A DNA stretch of 5,460 bases from DATAPE01 sp036265345 (GCA_036265345.1 DATAPE010000025.1:1-5460); one strand, 5' to 3'; numbered from the stretch's first letter, positions 1 through 5,460 are shown. Numbers and translations are program-made. The notes: generated by a model not told the origin, from the sequence alone.

Positions 1-866
1 TTCGAGTTGTCGCTGTTGCGCCCCCGGACTCCCTGAGGTTTCGAGACGTCGTGGCGCTTGCTGATGGTCTTGCCGGCGATACGGGCAACCATGTCTACGA
101 GCTCGTCGACGCTCACCAGCTCGTCGGTCCCGAGATTCAGCGGCTGCGAGTGATCGGACTGCATGAGACGGAAGATGCCTTCCACGCAGTCGTTGACGTG
201 CATGAACGATCGCGTCTGGAGACCGTCTCCCCACACCTCGATCTCGCCACCGTCCGGCGTCAGAGCTACCTTACGAGCGATCGCTGCCGGAGCCTTCTCC
301 CTGCCACCTTCGTAGGTGCCCAGCGGCCCATAGATGTTGTGGAAACGGGCAACCCGAGTGTCGATCTTGCCTTCTTCCGTGTAGTACTGACACAGCTTCT
401 CGGCGTAGAGCTTCTCCCAGCCATAACCCTCTTCCGGGTCGGCGGGATAAGCATCTGCTTCCTTCAAGGGGGTCACGGCTGGGTTCGTCTGCAGATACAT
501 CGGGTAGATGCACGCGGAGGAAGAGTAGAAGTGGCGCTCGGCGCCGTTGACTCGGGCAGCCTCCAGCATGTGCGCGTTGATCAGGACGTTGTTGCGTGCG
601 ACCTCGGCGTGGTTGGCAGTGATATATCCGATGCCCCCCATGTCGGCCGCCAGCTGATAGACCTCGTGGACATCGCTGGTCGCCTCGAGACAGTTGTCGT
701 ACTCCCGAAGGTCCAGAAGCAGGAACTCGTCGGCCGCACTGGGCTCGTATTCGGCGGCCTTGATGTCAACGCCGCGGACCCAGTAGCCCCTGTCCTTGAG
801 GTAATTGACCATGTGGTGCCCGATGAAGCCTCCGGCTCCCGCCACCACTGCTCTTCGCTGACTCAT
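1..866 (-). CDS. GDP-mannose 3,5-epimerase homologue (extended SDR family), 3' end outside window
   Basis: The first 288 residues of a sugar-nucleotide epimerase are visible; the C-terminus lies beyond the left edge. The fold is an NAD-binding Rossmann domain with GAGGFIG at residues 10-16 and an acidic residue, D34, at the end of the second strand. The match to plant GDP-mannose 3,5-epimerase (EC 5.1.3.18), as I recall that sequence, is strong and continuous: AADMGGIGYI (73-82), SSACIYP (116-122), YGWEK (148-152), FHNIYGPLGTYEGGREKAPAA (175-195), WGDGLQTRSF (212-221) and GVRGRNSDN (279-287). The family's catalytic residues are all present: acid/base pair C119 and K191, the SDR Y148/K152 pair, and an arginine near 281. 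The predicted reaction is cytosolic conversion of GDP-D-mannose to GDP-L-galactose and/or GDP-L-gulose. The ATG start is supported by AGGAGG ten bases upstream. It is the last gene seen in the cluster. A related GDP-sugar epimerase with a different product is possible but less likely. Confidence 0.88.
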   Translation of the reverse strand, partial: MSQRRAVVAGAGGFIGHHMVNYLKDRGYWVRGVDIKAAEYEPSAADEFLLLDLREYDNCLEATSDVHEVYQLAADMGGIGYITANHAEVARNNVLINAHMLEAARVNGAERHFYSSSACIYPMYLQTNPAVTPLKEADAYPADPEEGYGWEKLYAEKLCQYYTEEGKIDTRVARFHNIYGPLGTYEGGREKAPAAIARKVALTPDGGEIEVWGDGLQTRSFMHVNDCVEGIFRLMQSDHSQPLNLGTDELVSVDELVDMVARIAGKTISKRHDVSKPQGVRGRNSDNS

Positions 867-1050
867 GCTGTTTGAACCTCCTGCGAGTAGATCGGCTTGT
901 GTCACCCCAGTTGATTCGGCTGAAATGACAGCCGGGTAAAGCCCAAGGGTGATCCTGGGGGCACCTTGTGTGCCAACCAGCGTGCCACACTGTGCGGTCC
1001 TGGTAATCAACCATCTGCCGTAGGTAGCCAGCGGCGGTCGCAGGAGTCCT
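867..1050 (-). other. Intergenic spacer with three short inverted repeats
   Basis: This 184-base gap separates the glycosyltransferase stop from the epimerase start. I see no convincing gene or promoter in it. It holds three small inverted repeats in a row. CGGCTG/CAGCCG (917-922 and 929-934) is a perfect 6-bp stem with a 6-base loop. CCCAAG/CCTGGG (942-947 and 954-959) pairs in minus-strand RNA with one G-U pair. GTGTGCCA/TGCCACAC (968-975 and 983-990) matches at 7 of 8 positions with a 7-base spacer. None is followed by a proper U-run, so a strong intrinsic terminator is not supported. They could act as a weak terminator, an RNA-processing structure or operators, or they could be chance in GC-rich DNA. 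Confidence 0.4.
877..882 (-). promoter_or_regulatory. Ribosome binding site of the GDP-mannose epimerase gene
   Basis: A perfect AGGAGG on the minus strand is followed by ten bases and then ATG at 866-864. It fixes the start of the epimerase, whose NAD-binding motif begins nine residues later. It is the strongest Shine-Dalgarno sequence in front of any gene in the window. Confidence 0.75.
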
Positions 1051-2229
1051 TCAAACTTCGTTATCCATGCCCTCGACAGGAGGCGAGGAGGTTACCTTTT
1101 GGTACACGTCTTCCAGCCGTCGGAGATGGGCAGCAGGAGTGAACTCGGCCGCAGCCCGCACCAGAGCGGCGGTCCCCGCGTTGACGCACAGGTCGTCGTC
1201 GTCCCACAGCGACCTGATCTTGTCCGCAAGATCCCGGGGATCGCCTCGCCGGCAGATCAGGCCTTCTCCCGATGCCACCAGCTCGGGAAGACCACCGCCT
1301 TCAGTAACCAGCAGAGGGCGGCCCGCTGCCATCGCTTCCAGCGCAGCGAGCGGAGCATTCTCGTCCCACAGAGAGGGAAGCACGAAGAAACGGGAGCCGT
1401 GAAGCTGGTCGGCAACCTCGTCGGCTGGCAGCTGACCCATGAACCGGGCGTTCCGCAATCCCTTTGCAGCCGCCAGGTCCTTGAGCGAGGACATCACGGG
1501 ACCATCGCCGCAGATGCGAAACGGAGGATCGCCGGCCAGAGCCAGCGCCTCTAGCAGGACGTCGACGCCTTTCTCGCTGGAGAGCCGCCCCAGATAGATC
1601 CCATACCGGCCTGGCTCGGCAGTCGCCTCGTGATGGTCGGTGAAATTGCGCACGACGTTGACCCGCGCGCCGGGGAAACCCCAACTGATCATCCGATCGT
1701 GCATGAACTGGCTGGGGGTTATGTAAGCCGTCACCTTGGCATCAAGGTGGAGCACGAATCGATGGGTCCACAACGAGGCGGCATAAGTCGCGGCTTGTTT
1801 GCCGTCTGAGAAGCAATGGTGCAAGACAGCGTTTGAGTAATTGCCCCCCTCACAGCGATGGCAAAGCTTGCCCTCGGTGAACATGTAACCGTTCGGGCAT
1901 CTGAGCCTGCAGTTGTGCACGGTCATCACCAGCGGAACACCGGCGCGTTGCGCCTCCAGGTGCGCTGCGGGACCGAGGGCGGGGTACGGGTTGTGCAGAT
2001 GGATCAGATCGGGTTGAAACCGGTGGATCGTCTCTCTCAGGTCGCTTCTGTCGGAGCCAGTGGACCACGTCATGCGAGCTGCCGTTGACAAGCCCCCGCT
2101 GAGCTCATCGTTGCGGCGACTGAAAAGCGCCACTTCGTGTTTCGGCCCCAGGAGCTCCATCTGCTGCTCGACGTATCGGTCTTCGCCTCCGGGGCGGCGA
2201 TAGAACGAGTGCGCGATCAGAACTCTCAA
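1051..2229 (-). CDS. GT4-family glycosyltransferase (GT-B fold)
   Basis: This is a predicted retaining glycosyltransferase of 392 residues, normal for the GT4 family, acting in the cytosol or at the inner membrane face in polysaccharide repeat-unit assembly. The N-terminal half opens with RVLIAHSFYRRPGGED (2-17), a common family opening with the glycine-rich acceptor-domain loop. The C-terminal half has GRLSSEKG (214-221), CGDGP (240-244) and the EX7E nucleotide-sugar motif (E290 and E298) followed by AMAAGRPLLVTEGGGLPELV. A cysteine cluster lies at 107-139. I chose the TTG start at 2229 because it gives the typical N-terminus and has GAGG ten bases upstream. An in-frame TTG at 2262 adds 11 atypical residues and lacks a Shine-Dalgarno sequence. 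The donor and acceptor sugars cannot be read from the sequence. A GDP-hexose donor made by the neighbouring epimerase is possible but unproven. Confidence 0.9.
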   Translation of the reverse strand: MRVLIAHSFYRRPGGEDRYVEQQMELLGPKHEVALFSRRNDELSGGLSTAARMTWSTGSDRSDLRETIHRFQPDLIHLHNPYPALGPAAHLEAQRAGVPLVMTVHNCRLRCPNGYMFTEGKLCHRCEGGNYSNAVLHHCFSDGKQAATYAASLWTHRFVLHLDAKVTAYITPSQFMHDRMISWGFPGARVNVVRNFTDHHEATAEPGRYGIYLGRLSSEKGVDVLLEALALAGDPPFRICGDGPVMSSLKDLAAAKGLRNARFMGQLPADEVADQLHGSRFFVLPSLWDENAPLAALEAMAAGRPLLVTEGGGLPELVASGEGLICRRGDPRDLADKIRSLWDDDDLCVNAGTAALVRAAAEFTPAAHLRRLEDVYQKVTSSPPVEGMDNEV

Positions 2230-2312
2230 CGCCGGTTGGCCTCTTCGTTCATGAGCGCGCAACGCTCTGAGATAGAGCAGAGATCAAGTGGGCCAAAGCG
2301 CGGACCCCTGAC
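2230..2312 (-). other. Short intergenic gap between kinase and glycosyltransferase genes
   Basis: The 83-base gap holds the glycosyltransferase ribosome binding site and one small perfect inverted repeat, GCTCT/AGAGC (2264-2268 and 2274-2278, loop GAGAT). I see no promoter and no U-tract. The gap is short enough for both genes to share one transcript. Confidence 0.4.
2240..2246 (-). promoter_or_regulatory. Ribosome binding site supporting a TTG start for the glycosyltransferase
   Basis: GAAGAGG on the minus strand ends ten bases before the TTG at 2229-2227. The site lies inside the extension that would exist if translation began at 2262, which favours the shorter protein. The match is moderate, because only GAGG belongs to the core consensus. 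Confidence 0.45.
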
Positions 2313-4001
2313 TTACTTGGGTGCTGGCACGTCCGTTGATGACTTGGTGGAGTCGTCGGAACCACGCCTCTTGGAGTCGCCTGTGGGCGGCCGCTTAGGC
2401 GCTGCGTGCTCGTCTCTGGACCGAGTCTCGCGTTGCGGCCGGTCCTGATAGTAGGAGTAGTAACCGGCGTGGTGGCGGTAGGCCCTGGCACGCGACTTCT
2501 CGAGGTTGTTGATCACGATGCCGATGCGGCGAGCCTGAAGCTGGTCAAGTTGCTCCCTAACGTCATCGGCGGCAGCACGGGTGCTGACGGCCGGGTCCAC
2601 GACGAGGAGGACACCGTCGGTGTGGGGAAGAAGCGACGCCGTGTCTGCGACCAAGAGGATCGGGGCTGCGTCGACGATCACGAAATCACTCCGCTCACGG
2701 AGATTGTCCAGGACCCTGCCCATGGCTTCTGAACCGATGAGCTCTGCAGCGTTCTCACGCACGCCGCCGCTAAACAGGATCTGAAGCTCGTCGATGGAAG
2801 AAGGAACCAGCGCGCGATCGATACTTGTCTGGCCCGCCAGCACGGTGGCAAGCCCTATCGGAGAAGAGCCCCCGAAGAACTCGTGCAATCTCGGCTTGCG
2901 CAGGTCGGCCGACAGCAGGATCACACGCTTGCCGGCCTGAGCGAGCGCTACCGCGAGGTTGGCCGCCGTCGTCGTCTTGCCTTCCCCTTCGAACGCGCTC
3001 GTAACGAGGATCACCTTGGCGCCGGTCCGCGACGCAGCGAATAGAACTCCGGCGCGCAGTGTGCGGTACGCATCGGCCGCAACCGATTGTGGCATCGACG
3101 AGGATAGAAGGATCGGAGCGACGCGTCCCTGGGAGCCGCGCACCTTGGGCACCACCGCGAGCACGGATGCTCCCACGTGTGCCTGAAGCTCGGCCCGGTC
3201 CGTGAAGTGCTCGTCCAAGCGCTCCCGGAGGAAGGCGACGCCTGTTCCGAGCGCTACGCCCACGAGCACCGCCAGGAGCATGTTCTTGATCAGGCTGGGA
3301 CTCGAGGGAGCGGATGGGAGCTCGGCCGGCGCTACCACGGAACCCACCTGAACAGAGGTGGATGGCGTGATATTGGCTATCTGTGTTTGCAGGTTGCTCT
3401 TCGATTGTTGCAGGATATTTGAACGCGACTGCAGCCTTTGGAGGGTTGCCGGATCGGCCGTTCGGGCAATCTGAGTAGCGAGGTGCTCGAGGCGACTGTC
3501 GATACGCCGGACGCGAAGCCGCAGGGGCTGCACATTATCTTGGACCTGGGCGACCGCGGCCTCCTTCCTGAATTGGAGGTACGCGTCGGCGAAACCCTGG
3601 GCGATCTGCTGAGCTTGGGCGGCCTTCGGAGAGGAATAGCTGAATTGGAGGATCTCGGTGTTGGTCGGCACGGACACGGCCAGATTGTCGAGCAATGACT
3701 TGGTGCTGATGGTGAGGTTCAAGTTCTTCTCGACGATGGTGGCCACGCTTTCGGATTGGGCGAGACCCTTCTCGGTGTCCATGTTGGGCGGCACCAGCTG
3801 GCCTTGCTGGGCTATGAACAAAGAGGATGGCACCACGTTCACCTGCGCGCTGGAGGTGTAGATCGGGGTCTGCTGGAAGGTGAAAGCAAGCGCCGACAGG
3901 ATGACCACAAAGGCGATGGCCAGAACCGACCACTTGCGGTAGCGGAGGACCTGGAGATAGTCGTTCAGGTCACTGCCCGTGGCGCCGCCTGCTGAACTCA
4001 T
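2313..4001 (-). CDS. Polysaccharide co-polymerase/tyrosine autokinase (Wzz-Wzc-type BY-kinase)
   Basis: This 562-residue membrane protein joins a Wzz chain-length domain to a bacterial tyrosine kinase domain. Helix one is at about 24-43, followed by an external region with a likely coiled coil (about 145-210), a proline-rich stretch (225-235) and helix two (about 238-258). The cytoplasmic kinase has DAYRTLRAG (310-318, the oligomerisation region), Walker A as AFEGEGKT (336-343, K342), Walker A' as ILLSADLRKP (361-370, D366) and Walker B as FVIVDAAP (440-447, D444). A tyrosine cluster follows at Y508, Y514, Y515, Y517 and Y518, the expected autophosphorylation sites. In this family, cycles of phosphorylation and dephosphorylation control polymer length and export through a Wzx/Wzy-type system. 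The ATG start has AGGGGA seven bases upstream. Two oddities are a serine (S364) at the first Walker A' aspartate and 44 polar residues after the tyrosine cluster. No phosphatase partner gene lies in this window. Confidence 0.93.
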   Translation of the reverse strand: MSSAGGATGSDLNDYLQVLRYRKWSVLAIAFVVILSALAFTFQQTPIYTSSAQVNVVPSSLFIAQQGQLVPPNMDTEKGLAQSESVATIVEKNLNLTISTKSLLDNLAVSVPTNTEILQFSYSSPKAAQAQQIAQGFADAYLQFRKEAAVAQVQDNVQPLRLRVRRIDSRLEHLATQIARTADPATLQRLQSRSNILQQSKSNLQTQIANITPSTSVQVGSVVAPAELPSAPSSPSLIKNMLLAVLVGVALGTGVAFLRERLDEHFTDRAELQAHVGASVLAVVPKVRGSQGRVAPILLSSSMPQSVAADAYRTLRAGVLFAASRTGAKVILVTSAFEGEGKTTTAANLAVALAQAGKRVILLSADLRKPRLHEFFGGSSPIGLATVLAGQTSIDRALVPSSIDELQILFSGGVRENAAELIGSEAMGRVLDNLRERSDFVIVDAAPILLVADTASLLPHTDGVLLVVDPAVSTRAAADDVREQLDQLQARRIGIVINNLEKSRARAYRHHAGYYSYYQDRPQRETRSRDEHAAPKRPPTGDSKRRGSDDSTKSSTDVPAPK

Positions 4002-4008
4002 ACAGTGT

Positions 4009-4014
4009 TCCCCT
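4009..4014 (-). promoter_or_regulatory. Ribosome binding site of the tyrosine kinase gene
   Basis: AGGGGA on the minus strand lies seven bases before the ATG at 4001-3999. It supports the start chosen for the kinase, whose first transmembrane helix then begins at a normal distance of about 24 residues. Confidence 0.6.
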
Positions 4015-4090
4015 AAGTGATTGTGGTGAAAGCATCGATCGTCTGGTACCCGCAGTCATCTTCCTTTGCGGTCACCCTAACGCCCAACCT

Positions 4091-4118
4091 CTCGACCACG
4101 TAGAGCGGATACGTCGAG
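4091..4118 (-). repeat. Bulged stem-loop in the kinase leader
   Basis: On the plus strand CTCGA (4091-4095) and CGTA (4099-4102) pair with TACGTCGAG (4110-4118). This gives nine base pairs interrupted by a 3-base bulge (CCA, 4096-4098) and closed by a 7-base loop. The pairing also holds in minus-strand RNA. It lies about 90 bases before the kinase start and has no U-run behind it, so it is not a standard terminator. An RNA leader structure or a protein-binding site is possible. Confidence 0.4.
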
Positions 4119-4131
4119 GGGAGCAGAGCGT

Positions 4132-4196
4132 GACCTCCTAACGATATCCGAGGCGCAGCAGGGCAAACCAGACCCCTCAAAGGACCTCCCGGATAT
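4132..4196 (-). repeat. Imperfect direct repeat of an ATATC...GGAGGTC motif
   Basis: On the minus strand ATATCCGGGAGGTC (4196-4183) recurs as ATATCGTTAGGAGGTC (4147-4132), with the copies 49 bases apart from start to start. Both share ATATC followed by GGAGGTC; the second copy has two extra bases between them. Neither GGAGG has a well-spaced convincing start codon, so these are probably not ribosome binding sites. They could be paired operator sites for a regulator of the kinase gene. Confidence 0.3.
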
Positions 4197-4240
4197 ATGT
4201 GACGAAACGAGACAGGAGTTCCCTATCTTGTATCGGGTTG

Positions 4241-4274
4241 CTCAGGGGGGTTCTTGAGGGCGCAGCGCCCTGAG
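4241..4274 (-). terminator. Possible terminator downstream of the ATP-grasp gene
   Basis: Two overlapping inverted repeats begin about 24 bases past the ATP-grasp stop codon. The outer one is a perfect CTCAGGG/CCCTGAG pair (4241-4247 and 4268-4274). The inner one is AGGGCGC/GCGCCCT (4257-4263 and 4265-4271) around a single central base, so in RNA it would fold as a 5-6 bp stem. Minus-strand transcript continues with CAAGAACCCC and has no U-tract. It would therefore be an atypical terminator or a transcript 3'-end stabiliser. Its position between two transcription units is the main support. Confidence 0.35.
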
Positions 4275-4297
4275 GATCTCCGGTCACTACCGCGCCC

Positions 4298-5374
4298 TCA
4301 CTCGGGCGGCGGCGCCTTCTTTCTTCCGGGCCAGGGCCGGCGGGCTGCAAAGGCGAGCCGGGCGAGCAGGGGGCCGGGATCGGACAAGGACTCGTAGCTG
4401 TGGATGGTTCCCCGCCGAGGCATGAGGGCCCGGGCTGCGGCCCCTCCATCCATCCGGCCCTCCCGGAGATTCCGGAGCACGCTTCGGTAGTCCCCCTCCA
4501 TCCACCGGAAGAACTTGCCCGGTGTGCCCCGGAGCTGCGGAACCGTGCCTCCCGTGAGGAGCCGGCAGTAAGAGGCCGGCAGGTTCACACCCGCTCCCAG
4601 CGCCAGGGGAAGTGTTCCGTGCACCCGGGGATTGAGATCGAGCAGGTAATCGCCCGCGAACTCGGCGTGGAAGATGCCGTTGTAGCCGGCCAGGAGTCTG
4701 GTCAGACCGGCCTCGGTCGCCTCATCGGGGGCCGTGGTGACGGCCGACGCGGTGGTGCCGCACGGCATCGGCCACACCCGCACGTACTGGAGATGTGCCG
4801 CGACCCTCATTTCGCCCTCCCACATGAGCCCGACGACCGCCCGCAGCTGGTCGGAGAGAAAGGGCTGGACGATCACGGGCCCTTCCTCCTTCAAGGCACG
4901 CGAGAGTTGGGTCGGCGAGTCCACGCGGGCGGCTGCGTACCTCTTGAGGGCGGGCTTGATAACGACCGGATAATCCAGCTCCTGAGCAGCGTCCAAGAGC
5001 TCACCGGTCGAAGCGAACGCACGGCTGGGAGGAACTCCCAGACCTGCTGCCACGGCAGCCTTCGCACAGGAGACCTTGTCCATCAGGTGCCGAACCGGGA
5101 ACTTGAGGGCGACCAGGGCCACGTCGCTGGTCGGGATCAGAGCGGCGTAAGAGCCCCTGTCAAACTCCTCCCTCACCGCTTCCGCGTAGCCGTCATGACC
5201 GGCGTAGGGCACTTTGATACGAGCCGCGCAGAACCTGGAGGCTGCAGCCATGGAGAGGGTCCCCGAGACCGTGACTGTAGGTTTCCACCCGTCAGCGGCC
5301 AGGGCGCGAACGGTTGACACCGTGCCCCGCGACTGGCCACTTCCCCCGTGGGTGACCAGCACCCGTCTAGACAT
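4298..5374 (-). CDS. ATP-grasp domain ligase
   Basis: This 358-residue soluble protein has an N-terminal Rossmann-like pre-ATP-grasp domain (RVLVTHGGSGQSRGTV, 4-19) and an ATP-grasp domain. Family landmarks are D99-K100 before the AGLGVP segment (110-115), YPVVIKP (135-141, with ATP-binding K140), VIVQPFL (167-173, the hinge), and AEFAGDYLLDLNPRVHGTL (237-255, with metal and phosphate residues E238, D246, N248 and R250). Such enzymes use ATP to make an acyl-phosphate from a carboxylate and join it to an amine or similar nucleophile; the substrate here is not known. I chose ATG at 5374, eight bases inside the previous gene, because it gives a standard N-terminus and has GGAG ten bases upstream. 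A GTG at 5437 would add a 21-residue Arg/Trp-rich stretch that fits no family pattern. In this setting it may decorate a polysaccharide precursor, but that is inference. Confidence 0.85.
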   Translation of the reverse strand: MSRRVLVTHGGSGQSRGTVSTVRALAADGWKPTVTVSGTLSMAAASRFCAARIKVPYAGHDGYAEAVREEFDRGSYAALIPTSDVALVALKFPVRHLMDKVSCAKAAVAAGLGVPPSRAFASTGELLDAAQELDYPVVIKPALKRYAAARVDSPTQLSRALKEEGPVIVQPFLSDQLRAVVGLMWEGEMRVAAHLQYVRVWPMPCGTTASAVTTAPDEATEAGLTRLLAGYNGIFHAEFAGDYLLDLNPRVHGTLPLALGAGVNLPASYCRLLTGGTVPQLRGTPGKFFRWMEGDYRSVLRNLREGRMDGGAAARALMPRRGTIHSYESLSDPGPLLARLAFAARRPWPGRKKAPPPE

Positions 5375-5460
5375 GACCTTCGATCTCCATGCCGTGCATC
5401 TCATGGGTCTCGGCCACCTGGGCCAGCCAACCCGCACGATCCGCCGGGATCTTCCTTCTC
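5367..5460 (-). CDS. C-terminal fragment of an unidentified gene, 5' end outside window
   Basis: The last 30 codons of a reading frame enter from the right edge and end at TAG (5369-5367). The visible residues end in AETHEMHGMEIEGHV. I do not recognise the family from so little sequence. The frame is supported by GC-rich third codon positions and by an 8-base overlap, ATGTCTAG, with the ATP-grasp start, an arrangement typical of translationally coupled operon genes. It probably belongs to the same transcript as the ATP-grasp gene. Confidence 0.55.
   Translation of the reverse strand, partial: RRKIPADRAGWLAQVAETHEMHGMEIEGHV

Larger units (their letters stand above)
4002..4297 (-). other. Intergenic region and putative leader upstream of the kinase gene
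   Basis: These 296 bases separate the ATP-grasp stop from the kinase start and form the longest non-coding stretch in the window. Going toward the kinase they hold an inverted repeat just behind the ATP-grasp gene (4241-4274), two copies of a GGAGGTC-containing motif (4183-4196 and 4132-4147), a bulged stem-loop (4091-4118) and the kinase ribosome binding site. A weak promoter candidate on the minus strand is GTTTGC (4168-4163), 16 bases, then TATCGT (4146-4141); its -35 match is poor, so I do not list it separately. An open frame from TTG at 4180 to TAG at 4013 is discussed as a finding, and I do not call it a gene. A new transcription start somewhere here is likely from the spacing alone. 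Confidence 0.5.

Noticed and set aside
51..875. Long plus-strand open frame of 274 codons
   Set aside because: It is antisense to the epimerase, whose minus-strand frame carries a full set of family motifs. Long antisense frames are common opposite GC-rich genes. Its translation shows no recognisable domain.
971..987. Minus-strand TGGCACG-CTGG-TTGGC, resembling a sigma-54 promoter (TGGCACG-N4-TTGCW)
   Set aside because: The invariant GC of the -12 element is GG here. The host appears to be an actinobacterium, a group that generally lacks sigma-54. No enhancer-like site is seen nearby, so I treat the match as chance.
2230..2262. Upstream TTG start for the glycosyltransferase at 2262
   Set aside because: No Shine-Dalgarno sequence precedes it, and the added residues are not typical of the family. 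The TTG at 2229 has a ribosome binding site and gives a standard GT4 N-terminus.
4141..4168. Promoter candidate GTTTGC, 16 bases, TATCGT on the minus strand
   Set aside because: The -10 fits TAnnnT, but the -35 is a poor match and such pairs arise often by chance. It is mentioned in the intergenic entry but is too weak to annotate.
4400..5317. Long plus-strand open frame of 305 codons
   Set aside because: It is antisense to the ATP-grasp gene, which has clear family motifs. The translation is rich in Arg, Gly, Pro and His without domain features, as expected of a shadow frame.
5375..5437. Upstream GTG start for the ATP-grasp gene at 5437
   Set aside because: It would overlap the upstream gene by about 70 bases and add an Arg/Trp-rich stretch unlike ATP-grasp N-termini. 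The ATG at 5374 begins right before the first beta-strand.

Overview
The window is GC-rich, and every gene I can support lies on the minus strand, so transcription runs from high to low coordinates. It looks like part of an exopolysaccharide or capsule gene cluster from a high-GC Gram-positive bacterium, probably an actinobacterium. The main reason is the fused polysaccharide co-polymerase/tyrosine kinase of the Wzz-Wzc type on a single chain, the usual arrangement in Actinobacteria. The N-terminal sequence style of that protein recalls the class Thermoleophilia, but that is an impression and not something shown by the sequence. No rRNA, tRNA, transposase, CRISPR array or phage gene is visible.

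Layout in the direction of transcription: the last 30 codons of an unidentified gene (5460-5367); an ATP-grasp ligase whose start overlaps that gene by 8 bases (5374-4298); a 296-base intergenic region with a terminator-like inverted repeat, a possible structured leader and a repeated motif (4297-4002); the Wzz-Wzc-type tyrosine autokinase (4001-2313); an 83-base gap; a GT4-family glycosyltransferase probably starting at TTG (2229-1051); a 184-base spacer with three short inverted repeats; and a GDP-mannose 3,5-epimerase homologue that runs off the left edge (866-1).

Working model, mostly inference: the epimerase converts GDP-D-mannose to GDP-L-galactose and/or GDP-L-gulose, the glycosyltransferase adds a sugar to a growing lipid-linked repeat unit, the membrane kinase controls polymerisation and export, and the ATP-grasp enzyme may attach an amino acid or other carboxylate to a precursor. 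The most distinctive point is the epimerase, which closely resembles the plant vitamin C pathway enzyme and suggests an L-galactose- or L-gulose-containing surface glycan. I do not see a wholly new system in this window. The less explained parts are the role of the ATP-grasp ligase, the charged tail behind the kinase tyrosine cluster, and the leader region upstream of the kinase.
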